A stretch of 64,000 nucleotides of DNA from Candidatus Enterococcus willemsii (GCF_009933335.1 NZ_MAEL01000035.1:62001-126000); one strand, 5' to 3'. Counted from the stretch's first letter, positions 18,081 to 28,089 are shown. Numbers and translations: made by a program. Notes: generated by a model not told the origin, from the letters alone.

Positions 18081-19451
18081 ATGGCAAAAAAAGCAAAAAC
18101 TCAATTTGAATGTCAACACTGCGGATACATCTCTCCCAAATATATTGGTAAGTGTCCGCAATGTAACAGCTGGAATTCAATGGTTGAAGAAAAGATTCAA
18201 GATACTTCTGATCGTCGGACACGAACCACGCTGACCGGGCAAAAAATGCAGCCAACCAAGTTAATCGATGTTGTTCCGAAAAAAGAACCACGCGTGAAAA
18301 CTGAATTAGAGGAACTCAATCGGGTATTAGGTGGTGGCGTTGTTCCTGGTTCCATGGTGTTGCTAGGTGGTGACCCTGGTATCGGGAAGTCAACTTTGCT
18401 GTTACAAGTCTCACAGCAGTTAGCCGCAACAGGTGGGAAAGTACTTTATGTCTCAGGAGAAGAAAGCGCTGAACAAATTAAAATGCGCGCAGAACGCTTA
18501 GCTGTGACAGATAATGAATTTTATTTGTATGCAGAAACTGACATGCACGATATTACGCGTGCAATTGAGTCTTTAGAACCAGATTATGTGATTATTGATT
18601 CGATTCAAACAATGACGCAACCTGATATTAGTAGCGTTGCCGGCAGTGTCAGTCAAGTACGCGAAACAACGGCAGAGCTGTTAAAAATTGCGAAGACCAA
18701 TGGCATTGCGATTTTTATTGTTGGTCATGTGACCAAAGAAGGATCAATTGCAGGACCACGAATGTTGGAACACATGGTAGATACCGTGTTGTATTTTGAA
18801 GGAGAACAACATCAAAGTTTTCGTATTTTACGAGCAGTCAAAAATCGCTTTGGTTCAACGAATGAAATTGGTATTTTTGAAATGCGTGAAGGTGGACTGC
18901 AAGAAGTCGCCAATCCTTCCCAAGTCTTTTTAGAAGAACGCTTGGCTGGTGCGACTGGTTCAGCGATTGTGGTAGCTATGGAAGGTAGTCGTCCGATTCT
19001 GGTAGAGATTCAGGCATTAGTCACTCCGACCATGTTTGGGAATGCTAAACGTACCACAACAGGCCTAGATTTTAATCGTGTGTCCTTAATTATGGCAGTT
19101 TTAGAAAAACGCGCCGGGTTACTTTTACAAAACCAAGATGCTTATTTGAAAGCTGCAGGCGGCGTGAAGTTAAATGAACCAGCTATCGATTTAGCTATCG
19201 CCATCAGTATTGCTTCAAGTTACCGTGAAAAAGGGACCGATGCAACGGAATGTTTTATCGGCGAAATTGGACTAACTGGTGAAATTCGCCGGGTCAATTC
19301 GATTGAACAACGTGTCAAAGAAGTGCAGAAATTAGGCTTCAAAAAAGTTTATTTACCAAAAAATAATTTAGTGAATTGGGAGCCGCCAAAAGGGATTGAA
19401 GTTGTTGGTGTGGCTACCTTGAACGAAGCACTAAAACGAGTTTTTCGTTAA
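18081..19451 (+). CDS. radA: DNA repair protein RadA
   Basis: 456-residue DnaB-type recombination helicase acting in branch migration. N-terminal C4 zinc finger (CQHCGY...CPQC), RecA-like core with Walker [11 protein letters not shown] (about residues 94-103), the RadA KNRFG motif (about 254) and a C-terminal Lon-like domain. Second gene of the dut-radA operon. Confidence 0.96.
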   Translation: MAKKAKTQFECQHCGYISPKYIGKCPQCNSWNSMVEEKIQDTSDRRTRTTLTGQKMQPTKLIDVVPKKEPRVKTELEELNRVLGGGVVPGSMVLLGGDPGIGKSTLLLQVSQQLAATGGKVLYVSGEESAEQIKMRAERLAVTDNEFYLYAETDMHDITRAIESLEPDYVIIDSIQTMTQPDISSVAGSVSQVRETTAELLKIAKTNGIAIFIVGHVTKEGSIAGPRMLEHMVDTVLYFEGEQHQSFRILRAVKNRFGSTNEIGIFEMREGGLQEVANPSQVFLEERLAGATGSAIVVAMEGSRPILVEIQALVTPTMFGNAKRTTTGLDFNRVSLIMAVLEKRAGLLLQNQDAYLKAAGGVKLNEPAIDLAIAISIASSYREKGTDATECFIGEIGLTGEIRRVNSIEQRVKEVQKLGFKKVYLPKNNLVNWEPPKGIEVVGVATLNEALKRVFR

Positions 19452-19478
19452 GAAATAAGAAATACCATAGATTAAACG

Positions 19479-19512
19479 TATTCAGTATGAGAAAATAAGC
19501 TCATACTGAATA
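19479..19512. repeat. Inverted repeat between radA and yacL
   Basis: Perfect 13-bp inverted repeat (19479-19491 with 19500-19512), 8-nt loop, no T run after it. So not a standard terminator; it could be an RNA hairpin in the yacL leader or an operator. Confidence 0.6.
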
Positions 19513-19531
19513 TAGAAGTGGAGGATGGATT

Positions 19532-20650
19532 ATGCAAAAACGAGTCATTACGGTCTTGATGGTCATTGCGGGCGCAAGTTTAGGAGTTTCTTTATTACCA
19601 CTTGCTTGGAATGCCATCGGTCAACAACAAAATGACTGGCTAAATAATACCGTAACCAATAGTATTATCGGTGCAATTATTTTCTTTTTATTTTCTTTAT
19701 TGGTTGCGAAGTACATTTCAGCTGGGATTCAAAAAGTAGAGAAAAAATTAAGTGAGTTTAGTTTAACTTACTTATTATTTGGTGCAATTGGAACCATTAT
19801 TGGTTTGATGATTGGGGTGATTGTTTCCATTCCTTTCTACAACTGGAATATTCCTTTTGTAAATAGTGTAGCGCCAATTTTGATTATGATTTTTCTCGGT
19901 TATTTAGGGTTACAAATAGGAACCACGCGTATCGAAGAATGGAAAAAAGTCTTCGGACCGAGAAATAAGAAAGCAGACACCAATGCAGAGCAACAATTAC
20001 TTGAACGTAAAGCAGACGACACCTTCCGCAAATATAAAATCTTAGATACAAGCGTCATTATTGATGGACGAATCTACGATATTGCGCAAACTGGATTTTT
20101 AGAAGGAGTGCTTCTAATTCCGAATTTTGTCTTATATGAATTGCAATATATTGCTGATTCAGGGGATAGCTTGAAGCGCGTGCGTGGTCGCCGAGGATTA
20201 GATATTTTAAATGCCTTACAAAAAGAAGATGGAATCACGGTTGAAATGTATGACGGTGACTTTGAAGAAATTTCAGAAGTGGACAGTAAATTATTGAAAC
20301 TGGCAAAATTATTGGATGGTGTGGTCGTGACAAATGATTACAACCTCAATAAAGTTGCCGAATTCCAAAATGTGCCTGTCCTAAATATTAACGCTTTAGC
20401 CAATGCTGTGAAACCAGTCGTTATTCCTGGTGAAGCAATGGAAGTTCTGTTAGTCAAAGCTGGAACAGAACGCCAACAAGGGGTTGCTTATCTGGATGAT
20501 GGAACGATGGTCGTCGTAGAAGATGGTCAACATTATATGAACGAACGCATTAAAGTTATCGTAACCAGCGCATTACAAACTGCTGCCGGACGCATGATTT
20601 TCGCCAAACCCGCGCATTCTGGACGTGGAATTGATAATACAGAGAAGTAA
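19532..20650 (+). CDS. yacL: PIN/TRAM domain membrane protein YacL
   Basis: 372 residues. Four N-terminal hydrophobic helices (about residues 1-140) are followed by a PIN nuclease-fold domain (about 170-290: ILDTSVIIDGRIYDI, acidic residues, VVTNDYNLN) and a C-terminal TRAM domain (about 300-365). Gene order radA-yacL is conserved in Firmicutes. The PIN acidic residues are kept, suggesting RNase activity at the membrane. Start has GTGGAGGA. Followed by a strong terminator. Confidence 0.9.
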   Translation: MQKRVITVLMVIAGASLGVSLLPLAWNAIGQQQNDWLNNTVTNSIIGAIIFFLFSLLVAKYISAGIQKVEKKLSEFSLTYLLFGAIGTIIGLMIGVIVSIPFYNWNIPFVNSVAPILIMIFLGYLGLQIGTTRIEEWKKVFGPRNKKADTNAEQQLLERKADDTFRKYKILDTSVIIDGRIYDIAQTGFLEGVLLIPNFVLYELQYIADSGDSLKRVRGRRGLDILNALQKEDGITVEMYDGDFEEISEVDSKLLKLAKLLDGVVVTNDYNLNKVAEFQNVPVLNINALANAVKPVVIPGEAMEVLLVKAGTERQQGVAYLDDGTMVVVEDGQHYMNERIKVIVTSALQTAAGRMIFAKPAHSGRGIDNTEK

Positions 20651-20653
20651 AAT

Positions 20654-20697
20654 AAAAAAGCAACTGCCTAATTTATTGAAGGGTAGTTGCTTTTTTT
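20654..20697 (+). terminator. Terminator after yacL
   Basis: Stem AAAAAAGCAACT with AGTTGCTTTTTT, ending in seven T. Confidence 0.9.
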
Positions 20698-20751
20698 GTT
20701 CAGTAGGAGTCAAGTCATACAGTTAACATAGCCTTGTGAACGTTTTCGTTA

Positions 20752-20757
20752 TATAAT
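20752..20757 (+). promoter_or_regulatory. -10 element of small lipoprotein gene
   Basis: Perfect TATAAT, 35 bp before the ATG. No -35 at standard spacing. Confidence 0.45.
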
Positions 20758-20792
20758 AAAAATATATATTTCTGTACCCATGGAGGGGAAAA

Positions 20793-21095
20793 ATGAAAAG
20801 TATCAGTCCGTTGAACCGTAAAATTTGGTTTGTCTATTTGATTTTGTTTTTACTTGTTGCATGCACACATCTCACACCTGAATTAGCGGTTCGTACAAAA
20901 CTATTTACGTCAGGTCATTTTAAAGAAGCTGTGCAGTCTAACATTGTGTCCAGTGGAGCAGATGAACAAAATCACGTTCAGTTGTACAAAGTATCGCCAG
21001 CACCTTTATTTCAAGATACACAAGTAGCACTAGAGACATACAATGTTCGCCAGTTCCTTTTGTTTTATTACGCCTCCTATCACGGGGAAGTTTAA
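20793..21095 (+). CDS. Small predicted lipoprotein, function unknown
   Basis: 100 residues. N-terminal basic region, hydrophobic core (about 11-24) and lipobox LVAC (Cys about 25) indicate a lipid-anchored extracellular protein of about 75 mature residues. GGAGGGG precedes the ATG. No family is recognised; the rest has no repeats or Cys beyond the lipobox. It sits alone between yacL and gltX with its own -10 element. Confidence 0.65.
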   Translation: MKSISPLNRKIWFVYLILFLLVACTHLTPELAVRTKLFTSGHFKEAVQSNIVSSGADEQNHVQLYKVSPAPLFQDTQVALETYNVRQFLLFYYASYHGEV

Positions 21096-21144
21096 GCTGT
21101 AACGCTATTTTTTTCATAAAAATCAGATTCCGCTTATCATTGAC

Positions 21145-21173
21145 TTTACTAATTGGCGTATTAAATGTACAAT
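21145..21173 (+). promoter_or_regulatory. Candidate gltX promoter
   Basis: TTTACT (21145-21150), 17 bp, TACAAT (21168-21173). An overlapping TTGACT at 21140 with TAAATG is an alternative. Confidence 0.4.
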
Positions 21174-21248
21174 TCTAGCTATACAGCAATTACTAAATGG
21201 ATCAATTTGTATCCTTAAAATTGCATTCAAAAGAAGAGGAAGATGACA

Positions 21249-22706
21249 ATGACAAAAGTACGTGTACGTTACGCACCAAGTCCAACTGGGCATTTACACA
21301 TCGGGAATGCACGAACAGCATTATTTAACTATTTATACGCGCGTCACCATGACGGCGAATTTATTATTCGTATTGAAGATACCGATCAAAAACGAAACAT
21401 TGAAGATGGCGAAAAAAGCCAATTAGAAAACTTAAAATGGTTAGGCATGGACTGGGATGAGTCGCCAGCAAATCCAGGGAACTATGGTCCTTACCGTCAA
21501 TCAGAGCGTAAAGAAATTTACCAACCATTAATCGATCAATTATTAGCAAGCAACCGTGCGTATAAATGCTATTGTACAGAAGAAGAATTAGAAGCAGAAC
21601 GTGAAGCACAACGCGAGCGTGGTGAAATTCCTCGTTACAGTGGTAAATGTGCGCATTTAACAGCGTCAGAACAACAAGCCAAAGAAGCAGAAGGTGTTAC
21701 ACCAGTGATTCGCTTCCGCGTACCACGTAATGTAGAGTACAAATTTGACGATATGGTCAAAGGTGAAATTACCTTTGAATCAGATAATGTCGGTGGCGAT
21801 TTTGTCATTCAAAAACGTGATGGCATGCCAACTTATAACTTTGCCGTAGCGGTTGATGACCATGAAATGAAAATCACACATGTATTACGTGGAGATGACC
21901 ATATTGCTAATACACCAAAACAAATGATGATTTATGAAGCGTTTGGTTGGGATGTGCCAAAATTTGGTCACATGACGTTAATTATTAACTCAGAAACAGG
22001 CAAAAAATTAAGTAAACGCGATGAATCAATTCTACAATTTATCGAACAATACCGTGAACTTGGTTACTTACCAGAAGCAATGTTCAACTTTATCGCTTTA
22101 TTGGGTTGGTCACCAGTTGGCGAAGACGAATTGTTCTCTCCAGAAGAAATCATCAATATGTTTGATGCGAATCGTTTAAGCAAGTCACCCGCAGCTTTTG
22201 ACGGTAAAAAATTAGAGTGGATTAACAACCACTACATGAAACAATTAGACTTAGACGTCTTAACAGATATGTGTTTACCATATTTAATCGCTGATGGTCG
22301 TATGGAAGAAACGCCAACACCTGAACGCTTAGAATGGTTGAAAAAAGTGGTAAGTTTATACCAACCACAAATGAGCTATGCTGCTGAAATCGTGGAAGTA
22401 TCGAACTTGTTCTTCACAGAACACCCAGTGCTTGATGATGCCGCCAAAGAAGTCTTAGCAGGAGAAACAGTACCGACTGTCCTAGCAGCCTTCAAAGCGC
22501 AATTAGAAGCAATGGATGTAGTTGATGCACCAACAGTGAAAGCAGCCATTAAAACAGTTCAAAAAGAAACAGGCATTAAAGGGAAAAACCTATTCATGCC
22601 AATTCGTGTTGCCGTTTCAGGACAAACACATGGACCAGAATTACCAGATACCGTTGAATTACTAGGCAAAGAAAAAGCCTTAGCACATTTAAATCAAGTT
22701 TTATAA
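21249..22706 (+). CDS. gltX: Glutamyl-tRNA synthetase
   Basis: 485-residue class I synthetase charging tRNA-Glu (and tRNA-Gln in organisms using the transamidation route). HIGH-type motif GHLHIGN near residue 15, and KMSKS-type KLSKRDE at about 252. ATG at 21249 lies eight bases from AGAGGA and is preferred over ATG 21243, which is only two bases from it. Heads the conserved gltX-cysE-cysS cluster, separated from cysE by a T-box leader. Confidence 0.96.
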   Translation: MTKVRVRYAPSPTGHLHIGNARTALFNYLYARHHDGEFIIRIEDTDQKRNIEDGEKSQLENLKWLGMDWDESPANPGNYGPYRQSERKEIYQPLIDQLLASNRAYKCYCTEEELEAEREAQRERGEIPRYSGKCAHLTASEQQAKEAEGVTPVIRFRVPRNVEYKFDDMVKGEITFESDNVGGDFVIQKRDGMPTYNFAVAVDDHEMKITHVLRGDDHIANTPKQMMIYEAFGWDVPKFGHMTLIINSETGKKLSKRDESILQFIEQYRELGYLPEAMFNFIALLGWSPVGEDELFSPEEIINMFDANRLSKSPAAFDGKKLEWINNHYMKQLDLDVLTDMCLPYLIADGRMEETPTPERLEWLKKVVSLYQPQMSYAAEIVEVSNLFFTEHPVLDDAAKEVLAGETVPTVLAAFKAQLEAMDVVDAPTVKAAIKTVQKETGIKGKNLFMPIRVAVSGQTHGPELPDTVELLGKEKALAHLNQVL

Positions 22707-22740
22707 TAAACACAACGAACAGACGAAGTACAAACCTCCT

Positions 22741-22937
22741 TTTTTAAAGAGAGATTGCGGGTGGTGCAAGCAATCAAAAAGGACTTGGAAATGCATCTGG
22801 GAGTGGCTTTGACGAAAATCAAAGACGAACATTGCCCGTTACGCAAAAAAGGCAGAGCCAACACTCTGCAAAGAAAAGTGGAACCACGCCAACCAGCGTC
22901 TTTTGAATAGGGCAACCTATTCGAAAGACGCTTTTTG
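22741..22937 (+). promoter_or_regulatory. Cysteine T-box riboswitch with terminator (cysE-cysS leader)
   Basis: Stem I begins near AGAGAG (22748). The distal-loop motif GGTGGTGCAA is followed by the specifier loop GGAAATGCATCTGGGAG; specifier codon TGC (Cys) is at 22792-22794. The T-box bulge AAGTGGAACCACG (about 22876-22887) contains TGGA, complementary to the UCCA end of tRNA-Cys. The terminator stem pairs 22895-22911 with 22916-22932 (17 bp, one G-U) followed by T5. Uncharged tRNA-Cys should allow transcription into cysE-cysS. Confidence 0.92.
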
Positions 22938-22941
22938 CTGT

Positions 22942-23060
22942 GAATCACTACGATTCAGCGACCGAAGGAAGCTGAGAGAGTACTAGGCGACCAGAGGGAG
23001 CGTAGTGTCCTTCGTCCCGAATCACGATGATTCGCCGACCCGAGAGGGAAGAGTTTCCCT
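22942..23060. repeat. GC-richer imperfect repeat units between T-box and cysE
   Basis: Two hairpin-forming words, GAATCACTACGATTC (22942) and GAATCACGATGATTC (23019), are each followed by a GCGACC/CCGACC-plus-GA-rich stretch. A third GCGACCAGAGGGAGCG sits at 22987. No ORF covers it. The rest of the gap to 23173 is AT-rich and shows nothing else. Confidence 0.6.
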
Positions 23061-23173
23061 AATAGCACAACACTACGAACCACCAAACATAGAACTAGAG
23101 ATTCAATGAGATAACTTACCAACAGCAAGAGAAAAATTAGGAGTAAAAAATCTAAAAGAAGAAGGTGAAGAGC

Positions 23174-23716
23174 ATGAGTTGGTTGAAGCGAGCCATTGAA
23201 GCGACGAAAAAAAATGATCCTGCAGCAAAATCAACAGCTGAAATTTTGTTGACCTATCCAGGGTTACACGCATTGTTTTGGCATCGTGTATCGCATTTTT
23301 TGTATCAGCATAAATGGTATTTGTTGGCAAAGATAAATGCCCAGTTTTGGCGTTTTTTAACAGGGATTGAAATTCATCCAGGCGCCAAAATTGGTCAAGG
23401 CGTGTTTATCGATCACGGCATGGGATTAGTGATTGGTGAAACAGCAGAAGTTGAAGATGATGTGATTTTATTACATGGTGTGACGCTCGGTGGTACCGGC
23501 AAACACAAAACCAAACGCCATCCAACTGTCAAAAAAGGAGCGCTGATTTCAGCTCATGTTCAAATTTTAGGACCAGTAACCATTGGTGAACGAGCAAAAG
23601 TCGGTGCAGGAGCAGTTGTTTTACATGATATCCCAGCAGATGCAACAGCAGTGGGCGTACCAGCAAAAGTGGTACGTTTGAAAGGAGAAAAGATTAACGA
23701 TGATCAAAATTTATAA
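23174..23716 (+). CDS. cysE: Serine O-acetyltransferase
   Basis: 180-residue hexapeptide-repeat acetyltransferase making O-acetylserine for cysteine synthesis. N-terminal helical part, then left-handed beta-helix repeats ([47 protein letters not shown]). ATG at 23174; an in-frame GTG at 23165 lies inside the likely ribosome site. Controlled by the upstream Cys T-box; overlaps cysS. Confidence 0.93.
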   Translation: MSWLKRAIEATKKNDPAAKSTAEILLTYPGLHALFWHRVSHFLYQHKWYLLAKINAQFWRFLTGIEIHPGAKIGQGVFIDHGMGLVIGETAEVEDDVILLHGVTLGGTGKHKTKRHPTVKKGALISAHVQILGPVTIGERAKVGAGAVVLHDIPADATAVGVPAKVVRLKGEKINDDQNL

Positions 23717-25109
23717 TACGTTAACCAGACAAAAAGAAGAATTTCATCCCATAGAAGAAGGGAAAGTTCGTATGTACGTCTGCGGACCAACTGTCTATAA
23801 TTATATTCATATTGGAAATGGTCGTAGCACAGTTGCCTTTGATACGGTTCGCCGTTATCTTGAATTCCGTGGATATGAGGTCAATTATGTGTCGAATTTT
23901 ACCGATGTGGATGATAAAATCATTCGGGCAGCAAAAGAATTAGAATTAACTGCACCAGAAGTAGCGGATCGTTTTATTCAAGCTTTCAAGGAAGATACGC
24001 AAGCGTTAAATGTGAAACCAGCTTGCACGCATCCTCGTGTGATGGACCATATTGATGATATTATTGCGTTCATTCAAGTTTTAATCGATAAAGAGTACGC
24101 CTATATATCAGAAGGCGATGTTTATTATCGTACGCGTAAATTTTCAACATATGGTCAATTAAGTGACCAATCGATTGATGAATTAGAAGTTGGCGCGAGT
24201 CAACGAACTGGTGTAGAACAACAGATGAAAGAAGATCCATTAGATTTTGCGTTATGGAAATCAGCGAAAGCCGATGAAATTTCTTGGGAAGCACCATGGG
24301 GAAGTGGTCGTCCCGGCTGGCATATCGAATGCTCGGTCATGGCAACAAAATTACTAGGTGAAACGATTGATATTCATGGAGGTGGACAAGATTTAGAATT
24401 TCCGCATCATGAAAATGAGATTGCCCAAAGTGAAGCGAAAACTGGCAAAACGTTTGCGAATTATTGGATGCACAACGGGTTTGTAACGATTGGTGAAGCG
24501 GATGACAAAATGAGTAAATCACTAGGTAATTTTGTGACAGTTCACGAAATGGTTCAACAAATTGACCCACAAGTTCTACGCTTCTTTATGGCAACAACGC
24601 ATTATCGCCGTCCAATTCGTTATAGCGAAAAAACATTAACAGAAGCAGGTACCAACTTGCAGCGTTTACGCAATGCGTATGAAAATGCTGGCTTCCGATT
24701 AGCGGATGCCGTTCATTCGTTGCCAAGTGATGCAGAAGAATTGGCGAAAATTCAACACTTAGTCGAACGTTTTACAGAAGAAATGGATGATGATTTCAAT
24801 ACAGCTAATGGCATTACGGTCGTTTATGAGTTTGCTAAATGGTTGAATCTTTACAGCGAACAAAAAGAAGTGTCTGTCGTAGTCTTGGAGAAAGCCCGTA
24901 GCACATTTAATCAATTGTTAGAAGTCTTTGGGATTGCATTTAAAGAAGAATTGTTAGATGCTGAGATTGACGAATTAATTGCAGAGCGTAACCAAGCACG
25001 AAAAGACAAAAATTTTGCACGCAGTGATGAAATTCGTGATTTATTAAAAGCGGAAGGTATCGTTTTAGAAGATACACCGCAAGGAACGAGATGGAGAAAA
25101 GAAGCATGA
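23700..25109 (+). CDS. cysS: Cysteinyl-tRNA synthetase
   Basis: 469-residue class I synthetase. Zinc-binding Cys in [14 protein letters not shown]-type HIGNGRS (about residue 38), ECS and HHENE zinc ligands (about 209-240) and KMSKSLGN (about 265). It starts within the end of cysE, so both are expressed from the T-box transcript. The chosen start gives full family length. Confidence 0.96.
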   Translation: MIKIYNTLTRQKEEFHPIEEGKVRMYVCGPTVYNYIHIGNGRSTVAFDTVRRYLEFRGYEVNYVSNFTDVDDKIIRAAKELELTAPEVADRFIQAFKEDTQALNVKPACTHPRVMDHIDDIIAFIQVLIDKEYAYISEGDVYYRTRKFSTYGQLSDQSIDELEVGASQRTGVEQQMKEDPLDFALWKSAKADEISWEAPWGSGRPGWHIECSVMATKLLGETIDIHGGGQDLEFPHHENEIAQSEAKTGKTFANYWMHNGFVTIGEADDKMSKSLGNFVTVHEMVQQIDPQVLRFFMATTHYRRPIRYSEKTLTEAGTNLQRLRNAYENAGFRLADAVHSLPSDAEELAKIQHLVERFTEEMDDDFNTANGITVVYEFAKWLNLYSEQKEVSVVVLEKARSTFNQLLEVFGIAFKEELLDAEIDELIAERNQARKDKNFARSDEIRDLLKAEGIVLEDTPQGTRWRKEA

Positions 25110-25501
25110 GAGATTACAAGCAATTGAATGGTTTAGCATTGGCGTATGTTGGTGATGCGATTTATGAAGTATATGTCCGTGACTATTTAGTCGCGCAAGG
25201 GCAAACACGTCCGAATCAATTGCATCGCATGGCAACTCATTATGTGTCAGCGAAAGCACAGGCGATGCTCATTCAAGCGATGCTAGATGAGGCTATTTTG
25301 ACCGAAGAAGAGCAAGATTTTTACCGTCGCGGACGAAATAGCAAAAGCCATACGAGTGCCAAAAATGCTGATATTACAACGTATCGCATGTCAACAGGAT
25401 TTGAAGCTTTAATGGGTTATTTACATTTGACTGAACAAAAAGAACGTTTGGAAGAACTGTTCGAATGGTGCATTCAAAAAGTTGCAGAGGTTTCAAAATA
25501 A
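25106..25501 (+). CDS. mrnC: Mini-ribonuclease III
   Basis: 131-residue RNase III-like catalytic domain without a dsRNA-binding domain; matures 23S rRNA ends in B. subtilis. N-terminal [19 protein letters not shown] holds the metal-binding acidic residues. ATG at 25106 overlaps the cysS stop. Order cysS-mrnC-rlmB-yacP-sigH is the B. subtilis order. Confidence 0.93.
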   Translation: MRDYKQLNGLALAYVGDAIYEVYVRDYLVAQGQTRPNQLHRMATHYVSAKAQAMLIQAMLDEAILTEEEQDFYRRGRNSKSHTSAKNADITTYRMSTGFEALMGYLHLTEQKERLEELFEWCIQKVAEVSK

Positions 25502-25521
25502 GCTGAAACAAAGAAATAATG

Positions 25522-25551
25522 CCGCCTCAGTCAGACTGAGGTGGACTTTTT
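25522..25551 (+). terminator. Hairpin with short T run between mrnC and rlmB
   Basis: 9-bp stem (one G-U) with a TCAGA loop, then ACTTTTT. Probably a partial terminator inside the operon. Confidence 0.6.
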
Positions 25552-25575
25552 ATAGGAAAAGCAAGGTGAAAAAGA

Positions 25576-26427
25576 ATGGCAAAACGCTATAGAAATGACA
25601 AAGAAAAACGAAACGAACGCCCCAGAACTCGTAAAGAGTCAAAAAATGGAGCAAAGCGTATCCAACAAGAAGACAAACCAACTGTGCATACGGACGAAGA
25701 AGTAGCTGAAAATTTTGTCTTTGGACATCACGCAGTCATGGAAGCTTTGAAGCAAGGACGTGGTAATAAGTTATTTGCTTCTGAAGATGCAAGAGGCGAA
25801 AAAATCGACGAATTAAAAGAACTTGCACGTGAACAAGCAGTGCCAGTAAAATGGGTGCCAAAACAAAAATTAGATCAGATGAGTAATCAAGGCGTACACC
25901 AAGGCTTAATTTTAGCAATTACACCGTATGAATATTTATCGCTACCTGAATTAATGGATCAAAGTAAAGAAAATCCATTCTATTTAATTTTGGATAACTT
26001 AGAGGATCCACATAACTTTGGTTCGATTTTACGAACAGCTGATGCAAGTGGGGTAGATGGTATTATCATTCCGAAACATCGTGCCGTGGGGATTACACCA
26101 GTTGTAGTCAAAACTTCGACCGGTGCAGTGGAACACGTGCCAGTTGCCAGAGTGACAAATCTCCATCAAGCAATTACTGAATTAAAGTCAAAAGGCTTTT
26201 GGATTTTCGGTACTGATATGAATGGTACTTCTTATACAAAATGGAATGCAGAAGGCGCCATTGCCCTAATCATTGGAAATGAAGGCCGTGGCATGAGTGA
26301 AGGTCTTAAAAAAGATGTCGACGAAATGCTGACGATTCCAATGACCGGACATGTGCAAAGCTTAAATGCTTCAGTTGCAGCAGGTTTGTTGATGTATGAA
26401 GCCTTCCGTCAACGAGGCAATCTATGA
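25576..26427 (+). CDS. rlmB: 23S rRNA (guanosine-2'-O)-methyltransferase RlmB
   Basis: 283-residue SPOUT (TrmH family) methyltransferase. A basic N-terminal extension (about residues 1-35) precedes a substrate-binding domain (FVFGHHAVMEALKQG) and the knotted catalytic domain (LDNLEDPHNFGSILRTADASG, NEGRGMS, SLNASVAAGLLMYE). Methylates G2251 by family precedent. Overlaps yacP by four bases. Confidence 0.92.
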   Translation: MAKRYRNDKEKRNERPRTRKESKNGAKRIQQEDKPTVHTDEEVAENFVFGHHAVMEALKQGRGNKLFASEDARGEKIDELKELAREQAVPVKWVPKQKLDQMSNQGVHQGLILAITPYEYLSLPELMDQSKENPFYLILDNLEDPHNFGSILRTADASGVDGIIIPKHRAVGITPVVVKTSTGAVEHVPVARVTNLHQAITELKSKGFWIFGTDMNGTSYTKWNAEGAIALIIGNEGRGMSEGLKKDVDEMLTIPMTGHVQSLNASVAAGLLMYEAFRQRGNL

Positions 26428-26954
26428 AAAAACAATTATTAATTGTTGATGGCTATAATATGATTGGCGCTTGGCCTGAATTAGTCGTATTAAAAAATCA
26501 AGAACGGATGGAAGATGCACGTGAAACCTTACTGCAACGTTTATCCAATTATGCAAAGTACGAAGGGATTCGTATCATTGTGGTTTTTGATGCACAATTA
26601 GTACCTGGTATTACTCAGAATTACAAAAAATATCAATTAGAAGTCGTGTTTACTGAAGAAGGTGAAACGGCGGATACGTATATTGAACGAGTTGCAGGTG
26701 AACTGAATGATCGTTTAACTCAAGTAACTGTAGCTACCAGTGATTTAGCTGAACAATGGGTTATTTTTTCACAAGGTGCTCTTCGAACATCGGCCAGAGA
26801 GTTGTATAAAACCTTACAGAAAACCGAAAAAACCATTCATCAGCACCAACAAGATATTCAATTTACCCATTATCGTCGTAACTCACCATGGAATGCCACT
26901 CAACTCAGTGCATTAGAGCAAAAATTGCGTGAATTAAGTCAGAAAAAGAATTAA
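26424..26954 (+). CDS. yacP: NYN-domain ribonuclease YacP (Rae1 family)
   Basis: 176-residue NYN/PIN-like endoribonuclease. B. subtilis Rae1 enters the ribosomal A site and cuts mRNA. Motif LLIVDGYNMIGAWPEL supplies the catalytic Asp and Asn; VFDAQ and a TADTYIERVA segment add acidic residues. Translationally coupled to rlmB. Confidence 0.9.
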   Translation: MKKQLLIVDGYNMIGAWPELVVLKNQERMEDARETLLQRLSNYAKYEGIRIIVVFDAQLVPGITQNYKKYQLEVVFTEEGETADTYIERVAGELNDRLTQVTVATSDLAEQWVIFSQGALRTSARELYKTLQKTEKTIHQHQQDIQFTHYRRNSPWNATQLSALEQKLRELSQKKN

Positions 26955-27004
26955 AAATAATCCAATGAACCGATTTGATTATCGACTCATTGGATTATTT
27001 TTTT
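26955..27004 (+). terminator. Terminator after yacP
   Basis: 14-bp stem (AAATAATCCAATGA with TCATTGGATTATTT) followed by T run. Confidence 0.9.
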
Positions 27005-27107
27005 GTGTTGTTCATCTCTAAGCAAAACTTGAGACAATCAATGAGAGAATTCTTTTCAAAAAAATGATACGCTTTTTTTATCATAGTGATGGAAGGGGTT
27101 TTAGGTC

Positions 27108-27653
27108 ATGCAAGAATTGTTACGAGCAGCAAAACAGGGAAATGAAGATGCTTTGGAACAGTTATTTTATCGATATCGTCCGCTGGTTTATAGTATTCGC
27201 AATAAATATTTTTTACGTGATTTTGATGAACAGGACTGGTTACAAGAAGGATTTATTACTTTTCATACTTGCCTTCAATCGTTTGAAGAAGGATTTGGCA
27301 TTACATTAGGTGCTTTTTTTAAGCGTTCATTTGAAAATCGCATTCGTAGTTTTGTGCGCAAAGAATGTGCCTATAAACGGAAAAGCAATCATGGTACAGT
27401 TTCGTTAGAACAAAAAGCACCTGATGGCAGTGAATATTATCATGAACCACTTAGTGAGGAGACCCCTTTAGATCATCTGTTGATTAATGAAAATATCGAA
27501 GAATGCTATCAGTTATTATCTGATTTAGAAAAAGAAGCTCTTGTTTGGTATGTACTTGGAAGAAAAAAACCGGTGCATTGTTCAGAGCAAAAAATGCAAA
27601 GTGCCTATGCTCGTTCTCGTAGAAAAATCACCCAACAAATACAAAAAAAGTAA
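27108..27653 (+). CDS. sigH: Sigma-70 family factor, SigH/ComX-like
   Basis: 181-residue alternative sigma factor. Region 2 is visible (NEDALEQLFYRYRPLVYSIRNKYF...DEQDWLQEGFITF, about residues 13-60), and a C-terminal helix-turn-helix-like region 4 is short and divergent. Position after yacP equals sigH in B. subtilis, but rpmG-secE-nusG do not follow. In enterococci such factors are poorly understood; in streptococci and lactococci the relative ComX drives competence. A regulatory role is probable; the regulon is unknown. Confidence 0.8.
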   Translation: MQELLRAAKQGNEDALEQLFYRYRPLVYSIRNKYFLRDFDEQDWLQEGFITFHTCLQSFEEGFGITLGAFFKRSFENRIRSFVRKECAYKRKSNHGTVSLEQKAPDGSEYYHEPLSEETPLDHLLINENIEECYQLLSDLEKEALVWYVLGRKKPVHCSEQKMQSAYARSRRKITQQIQKK

Positions 27654-27703
27654 AATAACCGAATGTACTTGTTATTTAATAACGAAATATACAGAGAAAT
27701 CTA

Positions 27704-27732
27704 GAAAAAACAGGATAAATTTCCTGTTTTTG
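27704..27732 (+). terminator. Terminator after sigH
   Basis: Stem 27705-27715 with 27722-27731, T run. Confidence 0.8.
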
Positions 27733-27787
27733 CATACGTATTTTGTCAGTATTCGAATATTGAATTTCAATTAATTTTATGGTATAG

Positions 27788-27816
27788 TTGAAGTTTTCAG
27801 AAAATTGTGGTATAAT
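27788..27816 (+). promoter_or_regulatory. Strong veg promoter
   Basis: TTGAAG, 17-bp spacer, extended -10 TGGTATAAT (TATAAT at 27811-27816), 18 bp before the ATG. In B. subtilis the veg promoter is among the strongest known. Confidence 0.85.
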
Positions 27817-27834
27817 ATTTCTGAGGTGAACGTG

Positions 27835-28080
27835 ATGCCAACAACTTTAGCAACAATTAAAAAAGACTTAGAAAACCGTATTGGTAGTGAAATCATGCTA
27901 GTTGCACAAACTGGGAGAAAACGTCAAACAGAGCGTCGTGGAATTTTGACAGAAACGTATCCATCAGTTTTTGTGGTAGATCTTGATCCAGAAGAAAATT
28001 CTTTTGAACGAGTTTCATATAGTTACTCAGATATTTTAACGAAAACCGTTGAAATTGAGTTTTTATCTGAAGCAGTCTAA
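27835..28080 (+). CDS. veg: Veg protein
   Basis: 81-residue small basic protein of the Veg family, linked to biofilm matrix expression and DNA-associated functions in B. subtilis. The sequence has the family core IKKDLENRIGSEIMLVAQTGRKRQTERRGIL. ATG at 27835 with GAGGTG. Behind a very strong promoter, as in Bacillus. Confidence 0.92.
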   Translation: MPTTLATIKKDLENRIGSEIMLVAQTGRKRQTERRGILTETYPSVFVVDLDPEENSFERVSYSYSDILTKTVEIEFLSEAV

Positions 28081-28089
28081 TAGAAAGCA

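Noticed and set aside
22942-23060. Possible CRISPR-like repeat array before cysE
   Set aside because: Only two to three imperfect units with no uniform spacers and no cas genes nearby.
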